Source: Microcaldota archaeon (GTDB lineage: Archaea > Micrarchaeota > Micrarchaeia > Micrarchaeales > CABMGC01). From it: 12,025 bases of DNA. Numbering within the stretch: position 1 is the first letter of the stretch; every line of letters starts with the position of its first letter. Of the stretch, positions 1 through 6,315 are shown one piece after another. A program made the position numbers and the translations under genes. The stretch lies in contig JASHXR010000111.1 in NCBI GenBank assembly GCA_030043435.1, positions 1 to 12,025 of the forward strand. The letters are read 5' to 3'. The notes beneath the pieces are model-generated. The model saw only the letters and a list, made by a program, of their open reading frames with translations. It did not search any database and was not told where the DNA came from.

Positions 1-599
1 AGAAGGAGTCCAAGGCGCAGCAGCAGCCTCCTGCGCTCGAGTCCGCGCGCCCCCTTGCGATAGAGCCGTGGAAGAGGACGAGGTTCCTGACCGGCCAGAC
101 GGTCAAGATCAAGATGCCGCAGGGCGCGCTCTACATAACAGCCAACAGCGACGAAGCGGGGAACATGCGCGAGATCTTCATCAACCTCGGCAAGACCGGG
201 AGCGAGGAGAAGAGCTACGCCGAGGCGATAGGCAGGCTGATCTCCAAGTACCTCCAGGTAGGCGGAGACGTCAGGGAGGTCATAGACAGCCTCAAGGGCA
301 TAAGGTCGAACTCCTCGATAGCGTGGGACCAGGGGATGAAGATCTACAGCGTGCCGGACTCGATAGCCAAGGCGCTCGAGATAGTCCTCGGCATCTCGAG
401 CCCGTATGCCTCGTCTGCGCTCCAGTCCGGGGCTGAGAAGGCGATAACCACGGGCCAGCAGCTCCCGATAACGGGGCAGTCCTCCGTCGACCCGTCGCAG
501 AAGCAACTCGAGAACTGCACCTCGTGCGGAGAGCGCGCCGTGGTGCACGAGAACGGATGCTATGTCTGCAAGATGTGCGGGTACACCAAGTGCGACTGA
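1..599 (+). CDS. nrdJ: Adenosylcobalamin-dependent (class II) ribonucleotide reductase, C-terminal part (5' truncated by window)
   Basis: The reading frame is open from base 3 to the TGA at 597-599, so 198 residues of a longer protein are visible and the start lies outside the window. Class II reductases convert ribonucleotides to deoxyribonucleotides with a B12 radical. The large catalytic barrel is not visible here. What is visible matches the C-terminal end of archaeal and bacterial NrdJ proteins. First comes a TSCPD-type segment with 'LTGQTVKIKMPQGALYIT', an 'INLGKTGS' stretch, 'EAIGRLISKYL' and 'SVPDSIAKAL'. A linker follows, then a cysteine-rich tail with CxxC ('NCTSCG') and 'GCYVCKMCGYTKC'. 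The tail probably binds zinc or relays electrons to the active site; that role is known for the family and is not shown here. The nrdR gene begins 60 bases downstream on the same strand, which fits the identification. An internal ATG at 114 is in frame but is not the start, because conserved sequence continues upstream of it. Confidence 0.88.
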   Translation, partial: KESKAQQQPPALESARPLAIEPWKRTRFLTGQTVKIKMPQGALYITANSDEAGNMREIFINLGKTGSEEKSYAEAIGRLISKYLQVGGDVREVIDSLKGIRSNSSIAWDQGMKIYSVPDSIAKALEIVLGISSPYASSALQSGAEKAITTGQQLPITGQSSVDPSQKQLENCTSCGERAVVHENGCYVCKMCGYTKCD

Positions 600-659
600 G
601 CAGCGCCCAGCGCGCGGCCCAGAAGCCCCTGCGCCTGACGGCGCCCATAGGTCAAGCCA

Positions 660-1151
660 ATGAGATGCCCATACTGCAGATCGAACCGGAACGAGGTCGT
701 CGACTCCAGGGAGACCGTATCAGGGGACTCCATAAGGCGAAGGCGCGAGTGCACCTCGTGCAAGAAGAGGTTCACTACCTACGAGCGCGTCGACCTCGCC
801 GAGATCACCGTCATAAAGAAGGACGCGACCAGGCAGCCGTTCGAGCGCGCCAAGGTCCTGAACGGGATAACCCATGCGTGCGAGAAGCGCCCTATCTCCA
901 GGGAGCAGATGGACTCCATAGTCGACAGGGTAGAGGGGCGGATAAGGGCTACTGGGAAGCACGAGATAGAGAGCAGCAGGATAGGCGAGATGGTGGTCAA
1001 GGAGCTCTTCAGGCTCGACCCCGTGGCGTACATCAGGTTCGCCAGCGTCTACAACGGCTTCGACTCTCCAGAGGAGTTCAGGAAGGCCGTCTCGCTCTTC
1101 AGGAAGGCCTCGAGGCCGGCGAGGAGGCCTAGGCGGGTCAGGAGACCTTGA
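660..1151 (+). CDS. nrdR: Transcriptional repressor NrdR (zinc ribbon plus ATP-cone)
   Basis: The 163-residue protein begins 'MRCPYC' and has the NrdR zinc ribbon with Cys3, Cys6, Cys31 and Cys34, ending in 'RFTTYERV'. An ATP-cone domain follows at about residues 49-139 (starting 'ITVIKKDATRQPFERAKVL'). In the known family the cone senses ATP/dATP and the zinc ribbon binds NrdR boxes in front of ribonucleotide reductase genes. The upstream neighbour is a class II reductase, which supports the call. The C-terminal tail (about residues 148-163) is unusually basic ('RPARRPRRVRRP') and makes the protein slightly longer than the usual 150 or so residues. Only a weak Shine-Dalgarno-like AGGTCA precedes the ATG. 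The last 14 bases overlap the end of the convergent pilin-like gene. NrdR is mainly a bacterial protein with scattered archaeal members. The NrdR boxes expected near the start of nrdJ would lie outside the window. Confidence 0.93.
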   Translation: MRCPYCRSNRNEVVDSRETVSGDSIRRRRECTSCKKRFTTYERVDLAEITVIKKDATRQPFERAKVLNGITHACEKRPISREQMDSIVDRVEGRIRATGKHEIESSRIGEMVVKELFRLDPVAYIRFASVYNGFDSPEEFRKAVSLFRKASRPARRPRRVRRP

Positions 1152-1623
1152 CGCTGAGCTCGCCGTACAGGGTGTGCGGCAGGCCGCTGTACTGCTGCGT
1201 ATAGTTGAGTATGAGGTAGCCGGAATAGGCGCTGCCTACCAGGCCGTTGTAGGCCACGCCCCCCTTGTAGCACTGCAGCGACATGGTATAGTCTGAGCCT
1301 ATCTGCACGGTCACCTGGTTCGAGGGCGGGTTGTGCGGTATCGTCATTATCGTGTTCGAGACCGTGGTGTTGGTGTTGCACCCTATGGCCGTCACGTTGA
1401 CAGGAGTCGAGGTGGTCTGGAAGAGCGTGACCGTGAGCACGCCGTTGTTCGACATCGCGACAGATGAGCACGTGAACCCTGCAGGCAGGTCGCAGCTCGA
1501 CGGAGGGGTAGGGTTGAAGACCCCTATCGAGAAGAGCACGGCCGCTACGATTGCTATCACGAGTATCGCCCACCCGTATGTGGTGAGGTACTCCATCGCA
1601 GATTGAAGCCTCTTCGCTGCCAT
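1138..1623 (-). CDS. Pilin-like protein with archaeal class III signal peptide
   Basis: The 161-residue protein starts 'MAAKRLQSAMEYLTTYGWAI'. A short basic N-terminus is followed by Gln7, Glu11 and a hydrophobic segment at about residues 17-38. This is the archaeal type IV pilin (class III) signal layout, with Glu at the +5 position if cleavage is before Gln7. The residue before the site is Leu rather than the common Gly, so processing by prepilin peptidase is likely but unproven. The rest of the protein is rich in Thr, Val, Asn, Gly and Tyr, which suits a secreted beta-rich domain. It has four cysteines, two of them in 'SSCDLPAGFTCSS', that could form two disulfides, and several N-x-S/T sequons that could be glycosylated. 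I cannot name a specific function; a minor pilin or surface subunit is the best guess. It stands alone, faces nrdR, and has a TATA-like box about 28 bases upstream. Confidence 0.8.
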   Translation of the reverse strand: MAAKRLQSAMEYLTTYGWAILVIAIVAAVLFSIGVFNPTPPSSCDLPAGFTCSSVAMSNNGVLTVTLFQTTSTPVNVTAIGCNTNTTVSNTIMTIPHNPPSNQVTVQIGSDYTMSLQCYKGGVAYNGLVGSAYSGYLILNYTQQYSGLPHTLYGELSVKVS

Positions 1624-1651
1624 CTGAATCTAGACTAATGCAGCATCATGG

Positions 1652-1658
1652 ATTAAAT
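1652..1658 (-). promoter_or_regulatory. TATA-like box of the pilin-like gene
   Basis: On the minus strand the sequence ATTTAAT lies about 28 bases before the ATG at 1623. Archaeal transcription starts about 25 bases after the TATA centre, so this would give a transcript with a very short leader or none. That agrees with the absence of a clear ribosome-binding site before this gene. Confidence 0.5.
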
Positions 1659-1719
1659 GCTTAGCGGTCTGCACGCGCATACGCGCGTCAGGCCCGCCTC
1701 GGTTCCGGCGCGGCGGTGC

Positions 1720-1742
1720 GGTTAGACCATAGGTTATTAACC
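1720..1742 (+). promoter_or_regulatory. glnA promoter: TATA-like box inside a GGTTA repeat / palindrome
   Basis: TTATTAA at 1734-1740 sits 31 to 37 bases before the glnA start and is the best TATA candidate. It lies inside an odd palindrome, GGTTA at 1732-1736 and TAACC at 1738-1742. A further direct copy of GGTTA is at 1720-1724, 12 bases upstream. A regulator bound here would block TATA recognition, which would suit nitrogen control of glutamine synthetase, but the operator role is inference. Confidence 0.45.
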
Positions 1743-1762
1743 CTTGCCCCTCAAATCCATCT

Positions 1763-1768
1763 GGTGAT
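1763..1768 (+). promoter_or_regulatory. Ribosome-binding site of glnA (decides the start)
   Basis: GGTGAT matches the archaeal anti-Shine-Dalgarno complement (GGAGGTGATC). It lies 6 bases before a GTG at 1775 but only 3 before the in-frame GTG at 1772. This slightly favours 1775 as the true start; the protein differs by a single Val. Confidence 0.55.
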
Positions 1769-1771
1769 GGT

Positions 1772-3196
1772 GTGGTGACGAAGAGAGATGCCATAGACGT
1801 GGCCATGGGTGTACTTAAGGCGCGCAGCACTAAATGGGTCGACCTGCAGTTCACCGACCTCCTTGGCCATCTCCAGCACGTCACCGTGCCTGCCGACCAG
1901 TTCGACAGGGACGCATTCGGCGAGGGCTTCGGGAAGCTCGACGGCAGCAGCATAAAGGGCTTCACCGAGATATACGAGAGCGACATGGTGCTCATGCCGA
2001 TACCAGAGAGTGCGCGCCCCATACCGTGGTCTCCTGGAGTCGCAAGGATACTCGCGGAGGTGCACCGCGGCGCGGGCGGAGGGAGGTTCGAGAAGGACCC
2101 GAGAGGCGTGGCTGAGAAGGCCGAGGGATACCAGAAGGAGCTCGGATACACGAGCTACTTCGGGCCGGAGCCCGAGTTCTTCCTCTTCGACTCTGTGAAG
2201 ATGGACGTGGCGCAGCCGAGCTCTGGCACAGGATACAGGATAGACTCGAGGGAGGCTCCGTGGGGGGACCGCGGCGGCTACGTGATAAGGCACAAGGAGG
2301 GGTACTATCCTGCCGAGCCCGTGGACCAGCTAGGCGCGATAAGGCTGGAGATAATCACCCTGCTCAAGGAGAACTTCGGCATGGAGATAGAGGCTGCGCA
2401 CCACGAGGTCGCGACAGCCGGACAGGGAGAGATAACCTTCAGGTACTCCACTCTCGTCGACACCGCAGACAAGCTCCAGACGCTCAAGTACGTGGTGAGG
2501 AACATAGCCCACAGCCACGACATGGTCGCCACGTTCATGCCAAAGCCCATGTACGGCGACAACGGGACTGGGATGCACACCCACTTCAGCATCTGGAGGC
2601 TCAACAAGAGGAACGCCATGTATGACAGGAAAGACAGGTATGCAGAACTCAGCAAGGAGGGCAGGCACGTGATCGGCGGCATACTGGAACATGCCCGCGC
2701 CCTCTCCGCCATAATCTCGCCTACGGTGAACAGCTACCGCAGGCTCATACCGGGATACGAGGCCCCTGTCTACCTCGCATGGGGCAGGTCCAACAGGAGC
2801 GCGGTGGTGAGGGTGCCGACATACTACAAGGGCGTCGAGGCCTCGAAGAGGATAGAGTACAGGGCGCCAGACCCTACGTGCAATCCGTACCTCGCATTCT
2901 CCGCCATCCTCATGGCAGGTCTCGACGGGCTGAAGAGGAAGCTCGACCCTGGCGAGCCTGTGGTCGACGAGAGCCTCTACGCGATGAGCCCCGAGAGGAG
3001 GAGGGAGCTGGGGATAGGCGAGCTGCCGAAGAGCCTGGACGGCGCGCTCGACGCGCTCGAAGCTGACAACTCCTTCCTCAAGCCGGTCTTCAGCGCCTCC
3101 CTCCTTGGGAGCTACATCGACCTGAAGAGGGACGAGTGCAGGCGCATCTCTTCGTATCCGCACCCTATAGAGGTATACGAGTACCTTGACGGGTAG
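1772..3196 (+). CDS. glnA: Glutamine synthetase, type I
   Basis: This 474-residue enzyme makes glutamine from glutamate, ammonia and ATP in the cytoplasm and normally works as a dodecamer. The signature stretches run in order: 'DGSSIKGF' at 57-64 (the latch Asp), '[10 protein letters not shown]' at 131-140 with metal-binding Glu133 and Glu135, and '[12 protein letters not shown]' at 210-221 with Glu212 and Glu220. They continue with 'GTGMHTHFS' including His269, '[11 protein letters not shown]' with flap Glu330, and '[11 protein letters not shown]' and '[19 protein letters not shown]' in the active site. Between 'FLFD' and 'GYYPAEPVD' it carries about 36 residues, closer to the insertion-bearing bacterial I-beta form than to the short I-alpha form. 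The region after '[15 protein letters not shown]' (Tyr403) resembles I-alpha. No adenylyltransferase gene is in view, so covalent control cannot be inferred. The start is GTG at 1772 or 1775. Own promoter; no partner gene. Confidence 0.96.
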   Translation: MVTKRDAIDVAMGVLKARSTKWVDLQFTDLLGHLQHVTVPADQFDRDAFGEGFGKLDGSSIKGFTEIYESDMVLMPIPESARPIPWSPGVARILAEVHRGAGGGRFEKDPRGVAEKAEGYQKELGYTSYFGPEPEFFLFDSVKMDVAQPSSGTGYRIDSREAPWGDRGGYVIRHKEGYYPAEPVDQLGAIRLEIITLLKENFGMEIEAAHHEVATAGQGEITFRYSTLVDTADKLQTLKYVVRNIAHSHDMVATFMPKPMYGDNGTGMHTHFSIWRLNKRNAMYDRKDRYAELSKEGRHVIGGILEHARALSAIISPTVNSYRRLIPGYEAPVYLAWGRSNRSAVVRVPTYYKGVEASKRIEYRAPDPTCNPYLAFSAILMAGLDGLKRKLDPGEPVVDESLYAMSPERRRELGIGELPKSLDGALDALEADNSFLKPVFSASLLGSYIDLKRDECRRISSYPHPIEVYEYLDG

Positions 3197-3267
3197 CCTG
3201 TGCAGGGCTGCGCCAGACACTGCAGCGGCTCCAGTCCCGGGTCCGTATCCACGTCCTACCAAAATCT

Positions 3268-3275
3268 TTTATATT
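3268..3275 (+). promoter_or_regulatory. TATA box of the aguB-aguA unit
   Basis: TTTATATT, preceded by an A/T-rich AAAATC, is the strongest archaeal TATA match in the 104-base gap after glnA. Transcription would begin near 3293-3297, almost at the GTG at 3301, giving a leaderless or nearly leaderless message. Its 3' part is shared with the left arm of the inverted repeat at 3272-3292. Confidence 0.65.
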
Positions 3276-3292
3276 ATCTCGGAGAGATAATA
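3272..3292 (+). promoter_or_regulatory. Perfect 9-bp inverted repeat, probable operator at the aguB promoter
   Basis: TATTATCTC at 3272-3280 is the exact reverse complement of GAGATAATA at 3284-3292, with a 3-base spacer. It overlaps the TATA box and fills the space to the expected transcription start. A dimeric repressor bound here would exclude TBP or RNA polymerase. The regulator is unknown; the operator role is inferred from position and symmetry. Confidence 0.6.
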
Positions 3293-3300
3293 GCAGAGCA

Positions 3301-4206
3301 GTGCATAAGCTGATGCCGATGCAGAAGCCTTCTAACCGCGACCAGGTCACCCTCGCGCTTATACAGATGAGCGTCAGCGCCGACGCGAAGGCGAACCTCG
3401 CCAACGCGATAAAGAGGATAGGCGAGGCAGCTGCGAAGGGCGCGCAGATCGTCTGCCTTCCCGAGCTCTTCAGGTCGCTCTACTTCTGCCAGGAGGAGGA
3501 CGCGTCGAACTTCAGCCTTGCCGAGGCCATACCGGGAGAGACGACAGCCGCGCTCTCGAGGGCAGCCAGGAAGAGCGGGGTCGTGATAATCGCCGGAGTC
3601 TTCGAGAAGAGGGCGCGCGGACTCTACCACAACTCTGCAGTGGTCATAGACGCCGACGGCAGGCTGCTCGGCACCTACAGGAAGATGCACATACCAGACG
3701 ACCCTCACTTCTACGAGAAGTTCTATTTCGCCCCAGGCGACCTGGGCTTCAAGGCCTACAAGACGAGGTACGGCACTATCGGAATCCTGATCTGCTGGGA
3801 CCAGTGGTATCCTGAGGCAGCGCGCCTTACCGCGCTGCGGGGCGCGCAGATACTCTTCTACCCCACCGCGATAGGCTCCCTTCCCGGAGAGGAGCGCGCT
3901 GCCAAGGAAATGCGGGCCGCATGGGAGACGATACAGCGCAGCCACGGGATAGCCAACGGCGTCTTCGTTGCTGCTGTCAACCGCGTGGGCGCAGAGGGGG
4001 AAATGGACTTCTGGGGCTCGTCCTTCGTCTCAGGGCCGTTCGGCGAGGTCATAGCCAAGGCAGGGCCAAGCAGAGACGAGATACTCATCGCAAAGTGCGA
4101 TTTGGGGAAGATAGACTCGACCAGGCACGACTGGCCCTTCCTTCGCGACAGGCGGATAGACGCATACGATGGCATCGCATCAAGATTCCTGGACAAGGAA
4201 GACTAA
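3301..4206 (+). CDS. aguB: N-carbamoylputrescine amidohydrolase (nitrilase family)
   Basis: The product hydrolyses N-carbamoylputrescine to putrescine, CO2 and ammonia. Counted from the GTG at 3301, the nitrilase triad is clear: Glu55 in 'LPELFRSLYFC', Lys128 in 'YRKMHIPDD', and Cys165 in 'ILICWDQWYPE'. The long conserved block 'PDDPHFYEKFYFAPGDLGF' and the C-terminal 'WPFLRDRRIDAY' are typical of the AguB subgroup rather than of general nitrilases. At 301 residues its length is normal for the family. The start is uncertain: GTG 3301, ATG 3313 and ATG 3319 are all in frame, and none has a good ribosome-binding site. GTG 3301 lies just after the predicted transcription start and would suit leaderless translation, but a shorter form would lose only 4 or 6 residues before the conserved domain. 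Agmatine deiminase follows after 11 bases, so the two form an operon for consecutive steps. Confidence 0.93.
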   Translation: MHKLMPMQKPSNRDQVTLALIQMSVSADAKANLANAIKRIGEAAAKGAQIVCLPELFRSLYFCQEEDASNFSLAEAIPGETTAALSRAARKSGVVIIAGVFEKRARGLYHNSAVVIDADGRLLGTYRKMHIPDDPHFYEKFYFAPGDLGFKAYKTRYGTIGILICWDQWYPEAARLTALRGAQILFYPTAIGSLPGEERAAKEMRAAWETIQRSHGIANGVFVAAVNRVGAEGEMDFWGSSFVSGPFGEVIAKAGPSRDEILIAKCDLGKIDSTRHDWPFLRDRRIDAYDGIASRFLDKED

Positions 4207-4217
4207 TCCTGGTTGTT

Positions 4218-5261
4218 ATGGAGGAGGAAACGCCTTTTGGACTCGGATACAGCATGCCTGCCGAGTGGGAGGAGCATGAAGGCACATGGCTCTCGTGGCC
4301 CAAGAACCACGAATCGTTTCCGGAAGAGCTCCTGCCTGAAGTCGAGGAGGCATACCTCTCGATGATAGTGGCTCTGGCATCTCACGAAAGGGTCGACCTC
4401 CTTGTAGACGACGCGAGAACGGAGGAGAGGGTGAGCAAGAGGCTCTCCGCGCGAGGGGTGGCAGGGAATATACGCCTCCACAGGATCCGTACCGCTGACG
4501 TATGGTTCAGGGACTATGGGCCCATCTTCGTGAAGAGGGGTGAGGGAAGGGTCGCGTTCGTGCACTGGGGATTCAACGCCTGGGGCGGCAAGTACGACGA
4601 CCTCAAGGAAGACGTGCACATACCTGAAAAGCTCCCTCTGCAGGGCCTGCCATCGTTCAAAGGTCCGATGGTGCTCGAGGGCGGGTCGATAGAGGTCAAC
4701 GGCTCAGGCACGCTGCTGACTACGGAACAGTGCCTGCTCAACAGGAACAGGAACCCGCACTTGACCAAGAGCGACATAGAGCGCAACCTGAGGGAGTACC
4801 TGGGCGCTGCAAAGGTGATATGGCTCAAGGACGGCATCGCAGGCGACGACACGGATGGCCATATCGACGACATCGCTAGGTTCGTGAGCAAGGACGTCGT
4901 GGTCTGCGCACTGGAGAGCGAGAAGGACGACGAGAACTACGCCGCGCTCAAGGCCAACTTCGAGCTTCTGAAAGGGTCTACAGGCAGCGACGGGAAGAGG
5001 CTGAAGGTGGTGCCCCTGCCGATGCCAAGCCCCGTGATATGCAAGGGCCAGCGCCTTCCAGCGAGCTACACCAACTTCTATATCGCAAACGGCACAGTGC
5101 TCGTACCCATCTTCAGGGACCCTATGGACAAGGAGGCCATGCAGGTACTGAAAGGGCTCTTCCCCACGAGGAAGGTCATAGGCATCAACTGCAGGGAGCT
5201 CGTCTACGGCTTCGGGGCCATACACTGCGTCACGCAGCAGCAGCCCAAGCGGCAGGGATAA
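4218..5261 (+). CDS. aguA: Agmatine deiminase
   Basis: The 347-residue enzyme belongs to the peptidyl-arginine/agmatine deiminase family and should convert agmatine to N-carbamoylputrescine plus ammonia, the substrate of its upstream neighbour. Family features are 'GYSMPAEWEEHEGTWLSWP' at the N-terminus, 'DVWFRDYGPIFV' with Asp99, 'LEGGSIEVNG' with Glu154, 'DTDGHIDDIARF' with His215 and Asp217, and the nucleophile Cys337 in 'GAIHCVTQQQP'. The usual motif before the cysteine is GGGNIHC; here it is GFGAIHC, and the usual 'RDTGP' reads 'RDYGP'. The catalytic residues are kept, so activity is expected, though substrate preference could differ. The frame is open far upstream through aguB. The ATG at 4218 is chosen because homology begins right after it and it follows the aguB stop by 11 bases. 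No strong ribosome-binding site is seen, suggesting translation coupled to aguB. Confidence 0.9.
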   Translation: MEEETPFGLGYSMPAEWEEHEGTWLSWPKNHESFPEELLPEVEEAYLSMIVALASHERVDLLVDDARTEERVSKRLSARGVAGNIRLHRIRTADVWFRDYGPIFVKRGEGRVAFVHWGFNAWGGKYDDLKEDVHIPEKLPLQGLPSFKGPMVLEGGSIEVNGSGTLLTTEQCLLNRNRNPHLTKSDIERNLREYLGAAKVIWLKDGIAGDDTDGHIDDIARFVSKDVVVCALESEKDDENYAALKANFELLKGSTGSDGKRLKVVPLPMPSPVICKGQRLPASYTNFYIANGTVLVPIFRDPMDKEAMQVLKGLFPTRKVIGINCRELVYGFGAIHCVTQQQPKRQG

Positions 5262-5283
5262 TAAAGGTATACTTGAGATAATA
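5258..5283 (+). promoter_or_regulatory. Promoter region of the methionine synthase operon, with two GATAATA copies
   Basis: ATAATAAA at 5258-5265, overlapping the aguA stop codon, is the best TATA candidate and would start transcription near 5286. GATAATA occurs at 5257-5263 and again at 5277-5283, exactly 20 bases apart. The second copy is part of GAGATAATA (5275-5283), the same 9-mer as the right arm of the aguB inverted repeat and at the same distance from the TATA candidate. The gap is only 36 bases, so read-through from aguA is also possible. Confidence 0.4.
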
Positions 5284-5297
5284 TCGCGGCGAGGATC

Positions 5298-6314
5298 ATG
5301 GGCAGGAAGAGTGGCGCTAAGGTGTCGTCAAAGGCCAGAGACGGTGCCGCAGCAGGCACAGGGTTCCTTGGGGCCATGCTTACAGGCATAGCGTCGCGTT
5401 CTGCCGCTACCGCGAAGGTGCACAGGCTCTACAGGGACGGCAACGCATCCGAGTCTGACTTCGAAGCGGCTATAAGGAGGGATTCCGAAGAGCTGCTCTC
5501 AAACCAGTCCGGTTTCGCCTATGCCTCGTCAGGCCAGCTCGACTGGCTCGACCTCTTCAGGCCGATAGCCAGGTCGCTCCGCGGCTTCGCAGCCAGGCCG
5601 TCATCAGGAGAGGACGCGGTGGGTCCTGTGACGAGGTGGTTCAGGACCAATACCTTCTACAGGAAGCCGCTCGTCAGCGGAAGGATAGGCTGCAGCGGTG
5701 GCGAGCTTGCCGATGTGGTTCCCATGTCTGACAGGCCCGCCGTCATCTTCCTTCCCGCTCCATACTCGTTCTCGAGGATGGTGGAGAACTCGTTCTACGG
5801 GACTACTGAGGAACTCGCGATGGACTACTCGATGGCCGTGGCGAAGAGCGCGCCCCTGCTGCTCGGCAAGGGATACCGGTGCATCCTGCTCCTCGACCAT
5901 CTCGTCGGATACGAACAGTCGAGGAAGGGGTTCAGCGCTCCGGACTGGTACTCCAAGGCCCTGTCCAATGCAAAATCCGCGGGGATGAGGACCGGCGTGC
6001 ATTACCCATATGCAGATGCAGGGCGCGTCGTGGGGCTCGCCGATCCGTCATCGCTCGACTTTATAGGGATAGACGCGATCTTCGACAGCGACGCAAAGAT
6101 AGACACCTCCAAGGATTTGCTGATAGGTGCTGTCGACGGGGCAAGGGTCGGAGTCGAGACTGCCAAGAGCATAGAGGCCTCGATAAGAAGGGTAACCTGC
6201 AAGGCTGATTTCTCAGGAAACTACTATGTGGGCCCAAGGGACAGGCTGTACGACGTGCCGTTCGAGACGGCGCTGCAGAAGGTAATGGCGTTGTCAAAGG
6301 TAAGGGGTGCTTGA
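5298..6314 (+). CDS. metE: Cobalamin-independent methionine synthase, N-terminal half (split MetE, subunit 1)
   Basis: The 338-residue protein corresponds to the N-terminal barrel of MetE only. Recognisable stretches are 'GAMLTGIASRSAATAKVHRL' near residues 25-44, 'VTRWFRTNTFYRKPLV' at 111-126 (the E. coli protein has 'MTKWFNTNYHYMVPEF' here), a barrel strand 'PAVIFLPAPYSFSRMVENSF', and 'RCILLLDHLVGYE' at the place where full-length MetE has a DEPAL-type motif. The C-terminal 'LYDVPFETALQKVMALSKV' resembles the end of that barrel. It has none of the zinc ligands, which lie in the next gene. In full-length MetE this half helps hold the folate donor, so here it probably forms a complex with subunit 2; that is inference. 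A short Lys/Ala-rich leader of about 20 residues precedes the domain. The ATG follows GAGGATC closely. The stop is separated from the downstream ATG by one base. Confidence 0.8.
   Translation: MGRKSGAKVSSKARDGAAAGTGFLGAMLTGIASRSAATAKVHRLYRDGNASESDFEAAIRRDSEELLSNQSGFAYASSGQLDWLDLFRPIARSLRGFAARPSSGEDAVGPVTRWFRTNTFYRKPLVSGRIGCSGGELADVVPMSDRPAVIFLPAPYSFSRMVENSFYGTTEELAMDYSMAVAKSAPLLLGKGYRCILLLDHLVGYEQSRKGFSAPDWYSKALSNAKSAGMRTGVHYPYADAGRVVGLADPSSLDFIGIDAIFDSDAKIDTSKDLLIGAVDGARVGVETAKSIEASIRRVTCKADFSGNYYVGPRDRLYDVPFETALQKVMALSKVRGA
6304..6309 (+). promoter_or_regulatory. Ribosome-binding site for the MetE C-terminal subunit (decides the start)
   Basis: GGGGTG lies 6 bases before the ATG at 6316 and inside the end of the upstream gene. 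It favours ATG 6316 over the in-frame GTG at 6307, which is itself part of this site. Confidence 0.55.
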
Positions 6315-6315
6315 T

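Noticed and set aside
524..1132. Long plus-strand frame (about 200 codons) overlapping the end of nrdJ and nrdR
   Set aside because: It is an out-of-frame reading of two well-supported genes, very rich in Arg and without family features.
1671..1690. Alternating CG-rich stretch between the pilin-like gene and glnA that looks like a near-palindrome
   Set aside because: The symmetry is imperfect and low in complexity, and it lies away from both TATA boxes, so no function can be supported.
2330..3262. Long open frame on the minus strand (310 codons) opposite glutamine synthetase
   Set aside because: It lies fully antisense to a clearly conserved gene, has no recognisable family features, and follows from the GC-rich third positions of glnA. 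The same holds for the antisense frames at 3274-3945, 4704-5225 and 5604-6002.
3197..3265. GC-rich gap after glnA, checked for a tRNA or a terminator hairpin
   Set aside because: No T-loop consensus, no cloverleaf stems and no CCA-adjacent acceptor stem were found on either strand. Pairings such as CTGCAG are too short for a convincing terminator.
3921..4217. Possible longer N-terminus of agmatine deiminase, since the frame is open far into aguB
   Set aside because: The translated extension is Arg-rich and resembles a shadow frame. Deiminase homology starts only after the ATG at 4218.
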